Positions 29,532-38,595 of a DNA stretch of 64,000 nt are shown here, one piece after another; position 1 is the first letter of the stretch; every line of letters starts with the position of its first letter. Location of the stretch: positions 558,001 to 622,000 of the forward strand of contig NZ_JAAAWP010000001.1 in NCBI RefSeq assembly GCF_010500915.1, read 5' to 3'. The DNA comes from Alteromonas hispanica (GTDB lineage Bacteria > Pseudomonadota > Gammaproteobacteria > Enterobacterales > Alteromonadaceae). The translations under genes were made by a program, and so were the position numbers. The notes under the pieces are model-generated. The model ran no database searches, had not been told where the DNA came from, and saw nothing but the letters and a program-made list of their open reading frames with translations.

Positions 29532-30986
29532 TTAATCCACTAAAATATTTTCTAAAAATTTGTCTACAACGTTGATGTGTTGCAACGCTTGTTCATTTGT
29601 AAATCTTGTGTTGTTACCGTGAGATGCTTCATCACGGTTATGCGACAGTTCATACACTTGCTTAAACAACAACCTATCTTCAGTCATAAACTGAAACGGA
29701 TGATGTGGGTAATCTCTCATCGATATAAAAATAGTCGCTAACAGAGAGCGAAGACTAGAGTGTTTACCACGAGCCGTTTGATAGATCTTTCCAGGCTGAA
29801 CTTTGAGAATGCTGTCTATCTGTGAATGACTAAACTTTCCAACACCTTTTAATAACAAAGCTAGCTCTCGTCTCTTTTCGTTATTATGAAGATTGTTAGC
29901 CGGTAAAATACCTAATCGTTTAAATGGATTTGAAATCAAAACCGCTTTACATACGATTTCTAGGATAGAGCCACAGCCGTTAATTAAAGACCTATTTAAA
30001 CTGTAATCAGCTGAATTTTCTCGATTAAGCTTTTCTCTTCCGTTTATTAACTCAAATAATGGTTCGACTAAATCACCAAAACGTTCAGCATTTGGATATT
30101 TAGTTAATACTTCAACTCTGGCAGTCTCCTTCATAAGATCGATAGTTTCTTGATAAGAAATCTCTTCTTCTTGATTATTAAATTTTGAGTTAGAGAACTG
30201 CGCTAGTTTGTTGTTTGCACTTATGGCTTGATCAAAAATTTCATTCAGCCAAGGCGCTTTACTGGACAGTGCAAATGGATCAATGAAATCAAATTTAAAA
30301 CCCGAAGATACGTCAGCCCAAAGCAACAGATAGGACTGCTTAACATCTTTATTTGAAAGGACCATTTTCTCTGCTTTTATTGGCACATGATATCTTTCGC
30401 TATTAATGTTATTTGCGATCCAGCGAGCATCTTTATCTTTGCTTAATAGATTATTTAGCTGATCAAGGCCCGGCCTATTTACTTCATGTATTTGCTCTGT
30501 CGCACGATAAGCTCTAATGCGTTTATCTGTCGCTCTGTCTAATTTAAACGTTAGCTTGCGAGTATCATTTTCAGGTTTGATTTCGCTAGAATCGTAAGCA
30601 ATTCGAGGGAACCATTGGCCAGTTATTGCACACTGAAATACTGTTGCTGTCGTCATCTCTGGTTCTGTTTCTGAATCTAAAAATTTTTGTCCTTCTTTTG
30701 TAATTTTAAAATTTTTATCTAACCATCCATTTGGCTGCATCGTAGCGGTTAAAATGTATAAAACCATTTCTTTTTCTAACGATAACCATTCTGCAATTTG
30801 ACTCACTGATAATTCTCTATCACCAGTAATTCGAATAAGATCTAGAATAGTTCTTTCAAAAAGATTTAACTCTCGCCCTTTATGAGCAGATAGATAAACT
30901 TCCCAACTGTATACAGGCCAAGCGAAAAGTTGAACGTCACGGTTTCTAGGAAATTCGGTGGTTTTTATATATGTATTAGAGAACAT
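29532..30986 (-). CDS. Winged-helix protein with HEPN-like C-terminus
   Basis: The start is the ATG at 30986, which has AAGGAG 8 bases upstream; the ATG at 31013 does not. Residues 40-100 form a winged helix (LSVSQIAEWLSLEKEMVLYI, then NGWLDKNFKITKEGQKFL). Near the C-terminus the segment HNRDEASHGNNTRF places Arg and His four residues apart (R-x4-H), the signature of HEPN RNase domains, in a helical context that fits HEPN (LFKQVYELSH before it, QALQHINVVDKFL after it). HEPN proteins cut RNA metal-independently. No family is firmly recognised. It lies between helicase and McrB in the operon and overlaps the helicase stop. Confidence 0.55.
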   Translation of the reverse strand: MFSNTYIKTTEFPRNRDVQLFAWPVYSWEVYLSAHKGRELNLFERTILDLIRITGDRELSVSQIAEWLSLEKEMVLYILTATMQPNGWLDKNFKITKEGQKFLDSETEPEMTTATVFQCAITGQWFPRIAYDSSEIKPENDTRKLTFKLDRATDKRIRAYRATEQIHEVNRPGLDQLNNLLSKDKDARWIANNINSERYHVPIKAEKMVLSNKDVKQSYLLLWADVSSGFKFDFIDPFALSSKAPWLNEIFDQAISANNKLAQFSNSKFNNQEEEISYQETIDLMKETARVEVLTKYPNAERFGDLVEPLFELINGREKLNRENSADYSLNRSLINGCGSILEIVCKAVLISNPFKRLGILPANNLHNNEKRRELALLLKGVGKFSHSQIDSILKVQPGKIYQTARGKHSSLRSLLATIFISMRDYPHHPFQFMTEDRLLFKQVYELSHNRDEASHGNNTRFTNEQALQHINVVDKFLENILVD

Positions 30987-33900
30987 TGCCTTTCTCCTTT
31001 TGGCAAAGCTCATTGAAAAATTTGGGAAAACCCACTAATAGTCTCTCATTAGCTGAAGTACGAGTTGATTCAGGCATAAGCTGGTCAAGGCTAGATGAAG
31101 CCAAGCTTTTATCGCCAACAACAATTAGTAAACGTCTCTGCCTAGACATAGCCACGTTAATACGGTTAGGTATGCGTAAGAAACCAAGCTGATTATTTAC
31201 CGTATCTTGCGTAATTTTATCTGGTTCATTCCAACTTCTAACTGTTGAAAGTAACACTACATCAAACTCTTTACCCTGGAATGCATCAACAGAGCCAACA
31301 CGAAAACGCTCTTCTGGTTGTTCATCTGAACTTGGTTTTGTCATTCTAAACTCAGATACAACGTTTGAGCCGGAAGCCGTATACTCCATAACTTTTCGCT
31401 CTACCATTTTTTCAATAATATGGTCTCTTTGAGCTGCATAAAAAGTAATAATACCAACACTTAAATCCGGTCTAGCCATTAAGATTTTATAAGCCTCGTC
31501 GGCAATAATTTCAGCTTCACAATCGCGATATTTAGAGCCATTTTTGCTAGACATTTTGCCTTTTGACTGTCCAACATCTATCCATGCCGCTATCTTGCCT
31601 TCGTAATCCGGTACGTCCAGCGGAAAATATGATTCATCTAAACCCGGTTTAACTGGCGGCAAACCAAACAATTCGTAGAACTCTTCACTTACAAATGAAC
31701 CTAACTCTGGGTGCATGCGGAACTGAGTATCTAGCATCACTACTCGCTTGTGATCTGTTGAACCATCTTTTTCATATTTGGAAAGGGAGTGGTATAACCG
31801 TTCAAACAAACTTTGCTGTAATAACTTGTGTTCGGTTATTTCCAGCTCATTTTTGTCTTGCAACTCTTTTTCAACTCTAGGCTCTAACATATGTGGTAGC
31901 TGTCTGTGATCTCCCACGAGAACCACACGCTTTCTAGCCATCGACATAGGTATCATGAGATCCAAAGGATTAGCCCTTGCAGCCTCATCGACAATTACAG
32001 AGTCAAAATTAATATTACTACTATGCTCAACAGACTTTACTCCTACCATAGCTTCGCCCGCAGCTTGCTGGCACGTTGCACCGAGCACCGCGCTATACTC
32101 TTTCAATGAATTTTGAACTTGCTTCCTTTCGAACATTAAAGAGTCTAAGTATTTTTTACGATAATATAGTTGGCCTAACCTAGGTGAATTAACCAAGCTT
32201 GCTTCAAGCTCTTCTATTAACTCTCCTAAACGATTAGATTGTTCTGTTTTTAACGCGCGTTGTTTTGGCAGTACAAACTGTTCTTGCAGAGCATCGAGTA
32301 ATTGGTTTTGAGTATCCTTTAAAAGTTCAAAATCAATACTTGCTTCTTTTATGGCTTCAAGCTTTTCAAGATCAAAGTCATTGCCTTTTAACTGCTTGAG
32401 TAATGAAACAAGTCGAGTTAACCTTATACTTCCATCGTCGTCATATGATATTGAATCTGTTCTTAACGCTCTGGCTGCTGTAATTAACTCCTGCTTTTGA
32501 GAGCTAGTTAGTGCATAGGAAGAAGATAAACTGAACTGTTCGATAAGCTGCTCAATATTATTCTCAACCTTAACTGATACCTTAATCCCATTTTCTGCCG
32601 CTAATTTCTTAAGCTTTAACTGCAAATCGAGTAAGTTTTGATATATGAATTCCGCATTATTTGAATTTTTAATTTGGAAAACTAACGACGAAATTGCATC
32701 AACTAGTTTAAATTCATCACTACGTTGAATTTCAGCTTCGATAGCTGGTTTTAAATCATGAATGACTTTACTGGTCCATGAATCGATGCTGTTAGATAGT
32801 TGCTGATTTGTTTCATCTTTTTTACCACCAACTTTAATAGCCGGAAGTCCAAATACACCAGATCTGTCTACCACATTGTCTACAGCATCATGCTGATAAC
32901 TAGTCAATAAAACTTGGTGTTGTAACGATAAATTATATTTATTACCTTCTTCTGCAATTCTGTGTTGAAGTGCGGAAATAACTTGTGTTTTACCAGTACC
33001 AGGAGGTCCGATAATCAAAGCTATATCTGGGGTATTTAACGCTACTTTCACAGCTTTTTCTTGCTTTGTTGTTAGCGACTTTCCACCTAACTTTCTCTTT
33101 AATGTAGTTGTTATTGCACGCAGCGGTTTAACTTTCATTTCAGGTGGATTTACACCCTCTAATATATATTTAAGTTGCGGCATTGGGTTTCTTGCATCTT
33201 TCAGCGAATCGAAAGCAAGTTTCTTACGCTCATGTTGTTTTTTCATACCGTTTAAGGATATAAAAATATAGCCATTAAACTTCGGCCTTTGATGTAAGTT
33301 TGCAGATAGAAAGTCTCCCTCAATTTTCACTTTACGTAAGAAAACTGGTCGACCATCACCTTTTTCAAAATTTTCGTTCGATGCTAACCAACTTGGTAAA
33401 TTTTGAGCTATTTGCAATTCAATATCTGACAATGAAAAGCTTTCACCAAGGGCGTCTAGATGATTTTTATACTTTTCAACAAACGATTTTAATGCCTTGT
33501 GGCCAACTTTAAATTTGAATCTTATTTCACTATCTGAGTCGCTATAAGCGGCGTCATATTCTAGAAACCCTACTTCTTTAGCTAATCTAGAATGTTGCTC
33601 CCAATGAAGATCAGAATATTTTTTCCAAAGCTTAAAGTAACTCGCAGAATCTTGAAGGTGTTGTTCAAGCTGATGCTTGTAATTAGAACTGGTTAGTTGC
33701 TCTTCGATACCATAAAGCTCTAACTCATGGTTCCCATAGTATGCATAAAGCTTATCCGAGTCACCGTCAAATTGACGAATAGAAGATAAATGCCAATTAT
33801 TTCCAATCTTGTCTACTAGGGCTTTGAAATCCTTACCAATTAAGAAAAAGGAATCTTTTGAGTTTTCTGGGAATTCGACGAAAACACCATAATTAGCATC

Positions 33901-34317
33901 TTTAGCAAATACGAACTCTTGATTAAACCAGCCACGTGCGCTCTCAAAATCGATAACACCCGATGCCTGTTTTTGTATAGCTTCAACAACGACTGGTTCA
34001 ATTTTAAATTCAAGGTTTTCGTCATAGCTGTCAACAAGGTCAATATAGCGAATAGCTAGAGCACAAGCATTTTTGTAGCATGATACTGCACAAACTTTTC
34101 GTGCTTTACTGCCTGATACAGCCATAGCAAGAGGTGCATTTTTAAATTTGACCTCTGCAAAATATCCTTGAGTGCCTTGTTTAACGTAGTAAGAGTCTAT
34201 TTCAAAAAACAGCTCTACTTCTTCGCCTATGTTCCAATTTAAGTTAGCATCTTTGGTGTCTTCAAAAACGAGCTCAACAACGTCACTTGTAAGGCATTTA
34301 GAATCTAATAAATTCAT
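30976..34317 (-). CDS. SF1 helicase of UPF1/Dna2 type
   Basis: 1113 aa. The first 380 residues are an accessory region without recognised domain. The helicase has motif I GPPGTGKTQVI (about 440), motif II IVDEAARANP (about 755, DEAA), motif III LVGDHRQLPH (about 780), motif IV-like QFRMHPELGSF, motif V VGSVDAFQGKEFDVVLLS and motif VI NRINVAMSRQRRLLIV. This is the UPF1-type SF1 family, which unwinds RNA or DNA 5' to 3'. A UPF1-like helicase with TerY-P and a coiled-coil McrB is a reported CoCoNuT combination. The gene starts nine bases after the kinase stop, so the operon is compact. Confidence 0.85.
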   Translation of the reverse strand: MNLLDSKCLTSDVVELVFEDTKDANLNWNIGEEVELFFEIDSYYVKQGTQGYFAEVKFKNAPLAMAVSGSKARKVCAVSCYKNACALAIRYIDLVDSYDENLEFKIEPVVVEAIQKQASGVIDFESARGWFNQEFVFAKDANYGVFVEFPENSKDSFFLIGKDFKALVDKIGNNWHLSSIRQFDGDSDKLYAYYGNHELELYGIEEQLTSSNYKHQLEQHLQDSASYFKLWKKYSDLHWEQHSRLAKEVGFLEYDAAYSDSDSEIRFKFKVGHKALKSFVEKYKNHLDALGESFSLSDIELQIAQNLPSWLASNENFEKGDGRPVFLRKVKIEGDFLSANLHQRPKFNGYIFISLNGMKKQHERKKLAFDSLKDARNPMPQLKYILEGVNPPEMKVKPLRAITTTLKRKLGGKSLTTKQEKAVKVALNTPDIALIIGPPGTGKTQVISALQHRIAEEGNKYNLSLQHQVLLTSYQHDAVDNVVDRSGVFGLPAIKVGGKKDETNQQLSNSIDSWTSKVIHDLKPAIEAEIQRSDEFKLVDAISSLVFQIKNSNNAEFIYQNLLDLQLKLKKLAAENGIKVSVKVENNIEQLIEQFSLSSSYALTSSQKQELITAARALRTDSISYDDDGSIRLTRLVSLLKQLKGNDFDLEKLEAIKEASIDFELLKDTQNQLLDALQEQFVLPKQRALKTEQSNRLGELIEELEASLVNSPRLGQLYYRKKYLDSLMFERKQVQNSLKEYSAVLGATCQQAAGEAMVGVKSVEHSSNINFDSVIVDEAARANPLDLMIPMSMARKRVVLVGDHRQLPHMLEPRVEKELQDKNELEITEHKLLQQSLFERLYHSLSKYEKDGSTDHKRVVMLDTQFRMHPELGSFVSEEFYELFGLPPVKPGLDESYFPLDVPDYEGKIAAWIDVGQSKGKMSSKNGSKYRDCEAEIIADEAYKILMARPDLSVGIITFYAAQRDHIIEKMVERKVMEYTASGSNVVSEFRMTKPSSDEQPEERFRVGSVDAFQGKEFDVVLLSTVRSWNEPDKITQDTVNNQLGFLRIPNRINVAMSRQRRLLIVVGDKSLASSSLDQLMPESTRTSANERLLVGFPKFFNELCQKEKGNVL

Positions 34318-34325
34318 TATTTACC

Positions 34326-35756
34326 TCACACCAACTGCCATCTATAAGATTTTAATAGCTCAACAAAATCAGAATTAGTATCGTCAGATTTTAACCAGTT
34401 TGTAAATTCATAAGGATTTGTAGCGCTTCGACGATCTCCAGTAATTCTTTGTTTGCGTGTAATTTGATGGATTTGCTCGGTATTTTTGCGAGATATATTA
34501 CAAACCGCATGTGACTCAGGAATTAGATAAATATCTCCTTTATCCATAGTTACAGTAAAGTTTGTGTCACTTTCAAACCACAGTTCAGTATTGTACGGAG
34601 CAGAGTTAAATGTCAGCGAAGTGCCATTACCAACAATACGTACATTTTCAGTAGTAATGAAACCTTCAGATGCATTAAATGAGTCTTTAGTTTCCTCGTC
34701 ATTTAGATAAATAACCTGCCTTAATATTGCATAATGTTCTTGTCCAACTTTAGTTAGGCAAAATGGGCACGTTTGTTCTTGAGATTGCAAGTCAGCAAAA
34801 TAGTGACTAGCACAACTAGGACACCCTATTAGATGATCTATTGCCTCTTGCAGCGCTGCACACCATGCATTTAACGAAGGCCTTTCATAAGGTTGTGTTT
34901 TACCTTTACTAAAGCATTGGTCAAATAAGTTAAAAATCTTATTGTTGGCAACCAAGCTTATATTGATACCGCCAGCAGATTCGTTGCTATCATCTTCGGC
35001 ATCGTATACCCAAGGCAATTCACCTCTGTATGCCTGTTCGTCTACTATCTCCGGCTCGCCATCTTCTACATATAACCCTTTAAAAGGATGTTGGTGAGTC
35101 AAAAGCTCAAACGCCATAACAGCAAACGACCACTGGTCGGTTAATGCGTTAACTCCCATATCGCCTTTTACAACTTCTGGAGCACCATAGCCTGGTGTGT
35201 ATATATGAGTTAAGCCTTCTCTTTCGTTTACACATAAGTTATCGCAATCGATAAACCAAACTTCTGAGTAACGGCTATCTTCAGAAACAAAGATATTAGC
35301 AGGGGAAATATCGCCGTAGGCGTAACCTCGACTATGCAATTTAGCCAAAGTTTTAGCGACTTTAAGTAAAATTTGAAGGCGCCTTTTCAGACCACCTGTT
35401 TTTATAAACTGCTTTATGCTTTGCTTGTCTACAAGATCACTAAAGCTTTCTTCTAATACAGTTTGAAGCGGAATTAAACCATCCATCAACTCCATGACAT
35501 AACCTAGACGAGGCTTTGTTATTTGTATTTTAGGATGAGCTAAATTTAAGCCTGTCAAATCTTGCCTGAGGCTCCAATCTAGCTGCTTTTGCCATTTTTT
35601 TATGGCTGTTTCATCTTTCGTATTTAAGATCTTTACAAGAATACCATCTATCTGAGTTTGGCAGACAATACCTTGCCCCCCCTCTCCAACCCGTTTGGTG
35701 AGTTCGTATGCATTGTTATGTTTATCGTAAACAGTACTCTTCGTTTTACTATTCAT
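34326..35756 (-). CDS. Serine/threonine protein kinase of the TerY-P triad
   Basis: N-terminal kinase domain: glycine-rich loop RVGEGGQGIV (about 18-27), lysine in LVKILNT (about 42), catalytic loop YGDISPANIF (about 151), a metal loop reading FIDCDN instead of DFG (about 170), and GAPEVV (about 193). The replacement of Phe-Gly by Cys-Asp in the metal loop is typical of this TerY-P branch and compatible with activity. The C-terminus has a zinc ribbon (CPSC, then CPFC, about 312-335) and a beta-rich tail. Together with the PP2C gene (8-base overlap) and the TerY VWA gene it forms the TerY-phosphorylation triad, a signalling module found with several defence systems. Confidence 0.85.
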   Translation of the reverse strand: MNSKTKSTVYDKHNNAYELTKRVGEGGQGIVCQTQIDGILVKILNTKDETAIKKWQKQLDWSLRQDLTGLNLAHPKIQITKPRLGYVMELMDGLIPLQTVLEESFSDLVDKQSIKQFIKTGGLKRRLQILLKVAKTLAKLHSRGYAYGDISPANIFVSEDSRYSEVWFIDCDNLCVNEREGLTHIYTPGYGAPEVVKGDMGVNALTDQWSFAVMAFELLTHQHPFKGLYVEDGEPEIVDEQAYRGELPWVYDAEDDSNESAGGINISLVANNKIFNLFDQCFSKGKTQPYERPSLNAWCAALQEAIDHLIGCPSCASHYFADLQSQEQTCPFCLTKVGQEHYAILRQVIYLNDEETKDSFNASEGFITTENVRIVGNGTSLTFNSAPYNTELWFESDTNFTVTMDKGDIYLIPESHAVCNISRKNTEQIHQITRKQRITGDRRSATNPYEFTNWLKSDDTNSDFVELLKSYRWQLV

Positions 35757-36441
35757 TAATTAAAACCACTGCAATTGTTTTGTCGTCTGTATGATGTGGT
35801 GTAGGCCAATTATGTAATAGACCTTTCAAATTTTTTTTTACGGCTCTTAAACTCGCTTTCTGAGCACGTTTTAATATGGAGTTACAAAATCCAAGTTGGT
35901 CTTCAATGTCTTCAGAAATTCCATCAGTCATCAATATTAATCCAATATTGGCTTTATCTAACTTACCTCTACCTGTACGCCAGTCTGAAAGTTTTTTACT
36001 AAGACCAAGGCCAGTTGTTTCATTTGAAAATAATTCGTCTTCAGAAACAGAGTGATTGTCATTGCTCGAGCAAATAACACCATCGCCTAGTTGAATATAG
36101 CGGTAATCTCCTTTTGAATTACCCCAAGTAACCATTAAAGTAGTTACGGCATCGTTAGGTTCAATATTGATCTCATTAAGTCCAGTTAGCCACTGGGTAT
36201 ATATATCTGTGATTAGCTCTTTAGCTGATACATCTTCACTATTATCTAGGCAGCAACTAACAGCTAAGTTAGTTGCTAATTTAGAACCTACGTGGGATAA
36301 ACTTCTTGACCCCATACCATCAGCTACTGCGACCACCCATCGACCATTACGCTTTTTTGAAGCAACAGCATCTTGATTTGGAAGATCTAAATCCAAATGC
36401 GCGGGGCCGATAACAGAAGTCTTAGATATACTAAAGTTCAT
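35749..36441 (-). CDS. PP2C-type protein phosphatase of the TerY-P triad
   Basis: 230 aa, close to the minimum PP2C size. Metal-binding motifs are visible: NQDAVAS (about 23), VADGMGSRSLSHVGS (about 40), LILMTDGISEDIEDQ (about 168) and DDKTIAVVLI near the end. It should reverse phosphorylation by the adjacent kinase. The start ATG directly follows the TerY stop, and the end overlaps the kinase start. No secretion signal, so cytoplasmic. Confidence 0.85.
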   Translation of the reverse strand: MNFSISKTSVIGPAHLDLDLPNQDAVASKKRNGRWVVAVADGMGSRSLSHVGSKLATNLAVSCCLDNSEDVSAKELITDIYTQWLTGLNEINIEPNDAVTTLMVTWGNSKGDYRYIQLGDGVICSSNDNHSVSEDELFSNETTGLGLSKKLSDWRTGRGKLDKANIGLILMTDGISEDIEDQLGFCNSILKRAQKASLRAVKKNLKGLLHNWPTPHHTDDKTIAVVLINE

Positions 36442-37119
36442 CTAAAGAGGAATATCTAAGTCATCGTCAGCCAACTCGTCGTTTACAAACTCCAACTTCA
36501 TTGGTTCATTTGGCTTTTGACTTTTGGAATGGTTCGCAACACTCATAGTTACAGCGCGGAAAAAGTGAGCTATTTCGGCAGCATTGTGTGCAAATAATAA
36601 AGGGGCTTCTACGTCGTTACCGAATGATTCGAGTAAATCGTTATCTGCATCATTTCCAATTGACAAAGCAAACCTGGTAGCTTTTTGAGCTCTATCACTA
36701 TTTATCAAAGCATCGAATGCGTTTTTATAATCATCAGTAGGATAACCATCAGAAACTAGAATGATGATTGGACGATACGCTCGAGATGGAATACATTCTT
36801 TATCCTCAATCATATCTTTAACTATGGTGCAAGCTGCCCCTAAAGGCGTCGTGCCTTGGGCCACGAAATTTTCAATTTGCTCTATCTGATGAGCAGGTGT
36901 TAAAGGAAGATGCGTCGCGGCTTTGCTACCAAAGGTTACAACAGACAAGTGGATTTCGGCTCGTAACCTACTTTCGCTCGCAAAACTCGAAATCATATCT
37001 TTGATTGAAAGATTCAGCGCATCAATTTTTCCATTAATGCTCATACTACCGCTTGTATCTGCCAAAATTATTACTGGTAAAGGGCGTGCTTTATTTACTA
37101 CGAATTTTTTTAAACTCAT
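36442..37119 (-). CDS. terY: TerY-type von Willebrand A domain protein
   Basis: 225 aa, a stand-alone VWA domain. The metal-ion-dependent adhesion site is intact: DTSGSMS (residues 21-27), a conserved Thr in TTPLGAA (about 88) and VSDGYPTDDYK (about 120). AAGGAT lies six bases before the ATG. TerY proteins partner with the PP2C phosphatase and kinase encoded just downstream and are thought to scaffold or sense in stress and phage-defence signalling. The symbol denotes the family, not a proven tellurite role. Confidence 0.85.
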   Translation of the reverse strand: MSLKKFVVNKARPLPVIILADTSGSMSINGKIDALNLSIKDMISSFASESRLRAEIHLSVVTFGSKAATHLPLTPAHQIEQIENFVAQGTTPLGAACTIVKDMIEDKECIPSRAYRPIIILVSDGYPTDDYKNAFDALINSDRAQKATRFALSIGNDADNDLLESFGNDVEAPLLFAHNAAEIAHFFRAVTMSVANHSKSQKPNEPMKLEFVNDELADDDLDIPL

Positions 37120-37166
37120 TTTCTATCCTTTTAATTTTGATTAACTGTATGCCAATCAAACTTCAA

Positions 37167-37502
37167 TTAATGTAAATGTTTGTGACTGTGCTTATACGGG
37201 CGAACTTTTCGTAAATCTTTATTTTTGAACGCCGTTAATACTGTTCCATTTGCCGACACAACCAATTGAACGCCATTCATATTTTTTAGCTCTGGCACTA
37301 TGCCACCGTACTTTTTAATTTCCTTATTACCAATCACATGATAAACCGCACGTCGTGAGTGAATTACTCGGCCATATTGGTAAGCCAACATCACCTGCTT
37401 TTTAGATATCCCTCTTTGTCCTTCTCTTATTTGTGCGTGTTGACTGTTTGTCAGCTCAGGTACAACGAATAATCGATCTTGTTCTTTTACAATAAAAGCC
37501 AT
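37167..37502 (-). CDS. DUF4258 protein, first gene of the TerY-CoCoNuT operon
   Basis: 111 aa. The DUF4258 pattern is clear: SQHAQIREGQRGISKKQVML, AYQYGRVIHSRRAVYHVIGN, then GVQLVVSANGTVLTAFKNKD. DUF4258 is a small RNase-like fold family that includes predicted toxins; catalysis is not certain for this member. GAGGA lies 10 bases upstream of the ATG, and a sigma-54-type promoter sits 37 bases upstream. A His-rich tail (HSHKHLH) ends the protein. Forty-seven bases separate it from terY. Confidence 0.65.
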   Translation of the reverse strand: MAFIVKEQDRLFVVPELTNSQHAQIREGQRGISKKQVMLAYQYGRVIHSRRAVYHVIGNKEIKKYGGIVPELKNMNGVQLVVSANGTVLTAFKNKDLRKVRPYKHSHKHLH

Positions 37503-37538
37503 AACGTTTTCCTCACATGATTAGATAATCATTACAGT

Positions 37539-37554
37539 GCGAAAACCAGACCAA
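37539..37554 (-). promoter_or_regulatory. Candidate sigma-54 promoter of the TerY-CoCoNuT operon
   Basis: Minus strand TTGGTCTGGTTTTCGC: GG and GC are separated by exactly ten bases, as in -24/-12 promoters. The -24 TTGG is perfect, the -12 has CGC where TGC is preferred. Start of transcription would be near 37527, followed by GAGGA and the ATG at 37502. Confidence 0.5.
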
Positions 37555-37625
37555 CAAACTATCCCTTTGTTTTATATAAACTTTATAAAATAACACGCAC
37601 ATAAAATAATAACATTTACTATTTT

Positions 37626-37646
37626 TGTGTAATTTTTATTACCACA
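37626..37646. promoter_or_regulatory. Inverted repeat upstream of the TerY operon promoter
   Basis: TGTGTAATTTTTATTACCACA is an imperfect palindrome (GTAAT/ATTAC core with TGTG/CACA flanks) about 70-110 bases before the -24 element. It resembles the longer palindrome ahead of the CARF-sigma-54 activator gene. It could be an activator-binding site; no binding is shown. Confidence 0.35.
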
Positions 37647-37804
37647 TAGTTCAACTCTCATGATATGCCGCGATTACCTGTTTTAATTGTGCCAATAACT
37701 TCATACACTCCTTTTGGTTACTTTGTCTTGGTTTTGAAAGTAGTTTCTTGGATGAATGAGGTTGCTAATTGTGCGAATGTTATGGGCGGCAATGATCCTG
37801 ACAT

Positions 37805-38570
37805 CTACTGATATCGTTTTTTATCACCAACTCTGGTAATTTCACCTTGCTCTAACGCTCGCAACAGCGTTACTTGGACACTTGGCGTTAATTCACCTAC
37901 TTCAACGAGAAATAGCGTGCCGCCATTGGCCTGTTCAAATAAACCCTCGTGTTTTTCGTTTGCACCAGTAAAAGCACCTTTAACGTGACCAAATAAAATT
38001 GAATCCACTAATGATTCTGGCAATGCACCGCAATTAACGGTTTTTAGGGGCTTGCCGGATCTGGGACTCGCCGCATGAATCCCATTAGCAATAACTTCTT
38101 TACCCGTTCCCGTTTCTCCTAATACTAAGGCAGGCAACTCTAATTCAGGTTCAGCCACACGTTTCGCTTTGGATATTGCGCTTTTCATTACTTGTGATTG
38201 CGCAATGATGTTGTCGAACAGTTTGTGTGATGAAGGCGCTTTAACAGCTTTATTGGCTATGCTTTTTACAGCTGATTTTACATAGGTTTCGCCAAAATCA
38301 ACTGGAACATCAACGTTCTCTATGGTGTTGTCACGATTGGACTGAATGAAGTGCGTGTTCTGTTTACCTTTACCGACTAAGACAGATACCACACTCATCG
38401 CGGGTGTACTTGACGTAATATTGATAAAAAGCTCCTAATTTTCCTCAGATAGCTTAGAGGCCCGTTTCTCTGTTTCCCTTATGAGCGAAGGGTAATCGGT
38501 CGGGTCTTCTATGTTGGCTTTGAATATTGCAACATTGTTGAATGGACGGCTAACTTCGCTAAGTTACAGA
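37805..38570 (-). pseudogene. Broken CARF-sigma-54 activator, paralogue of the gene at 59426
   Basis: The intact part reads like the activator at 59.4-60.9 kb: residue stretches [20 protein letters not shown] (sensor), GETGTGKE (Walker A), [12 protein letters not shown] (sigma-54 contact loop) and LFLVEVGEL, in which the Walker B Asp of LFLDEVGEL is replaced by Val. A TAG stop (near 38435) separates the sensor part (NVAIFKANIEDPTDY upstream) from the rest. The frame ends after AAA+ residue 200, so the helix-turn-helix is lost. It lies directly upstream of the TerY-CoCoNuT operon, in the same orientation, which suggests it was once that operon's own activator. Confidence 0.85.
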
Positions 38571-38595
38571 AGCTTCAACGTCACAAAACGTAATT

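Noticed and set aside
37682..37700. Second sigma-54-like site TTGGCACAATTAAAAC
   Set aside because: The -24 half is excellent but the bases 10 later are AC rather than GC.
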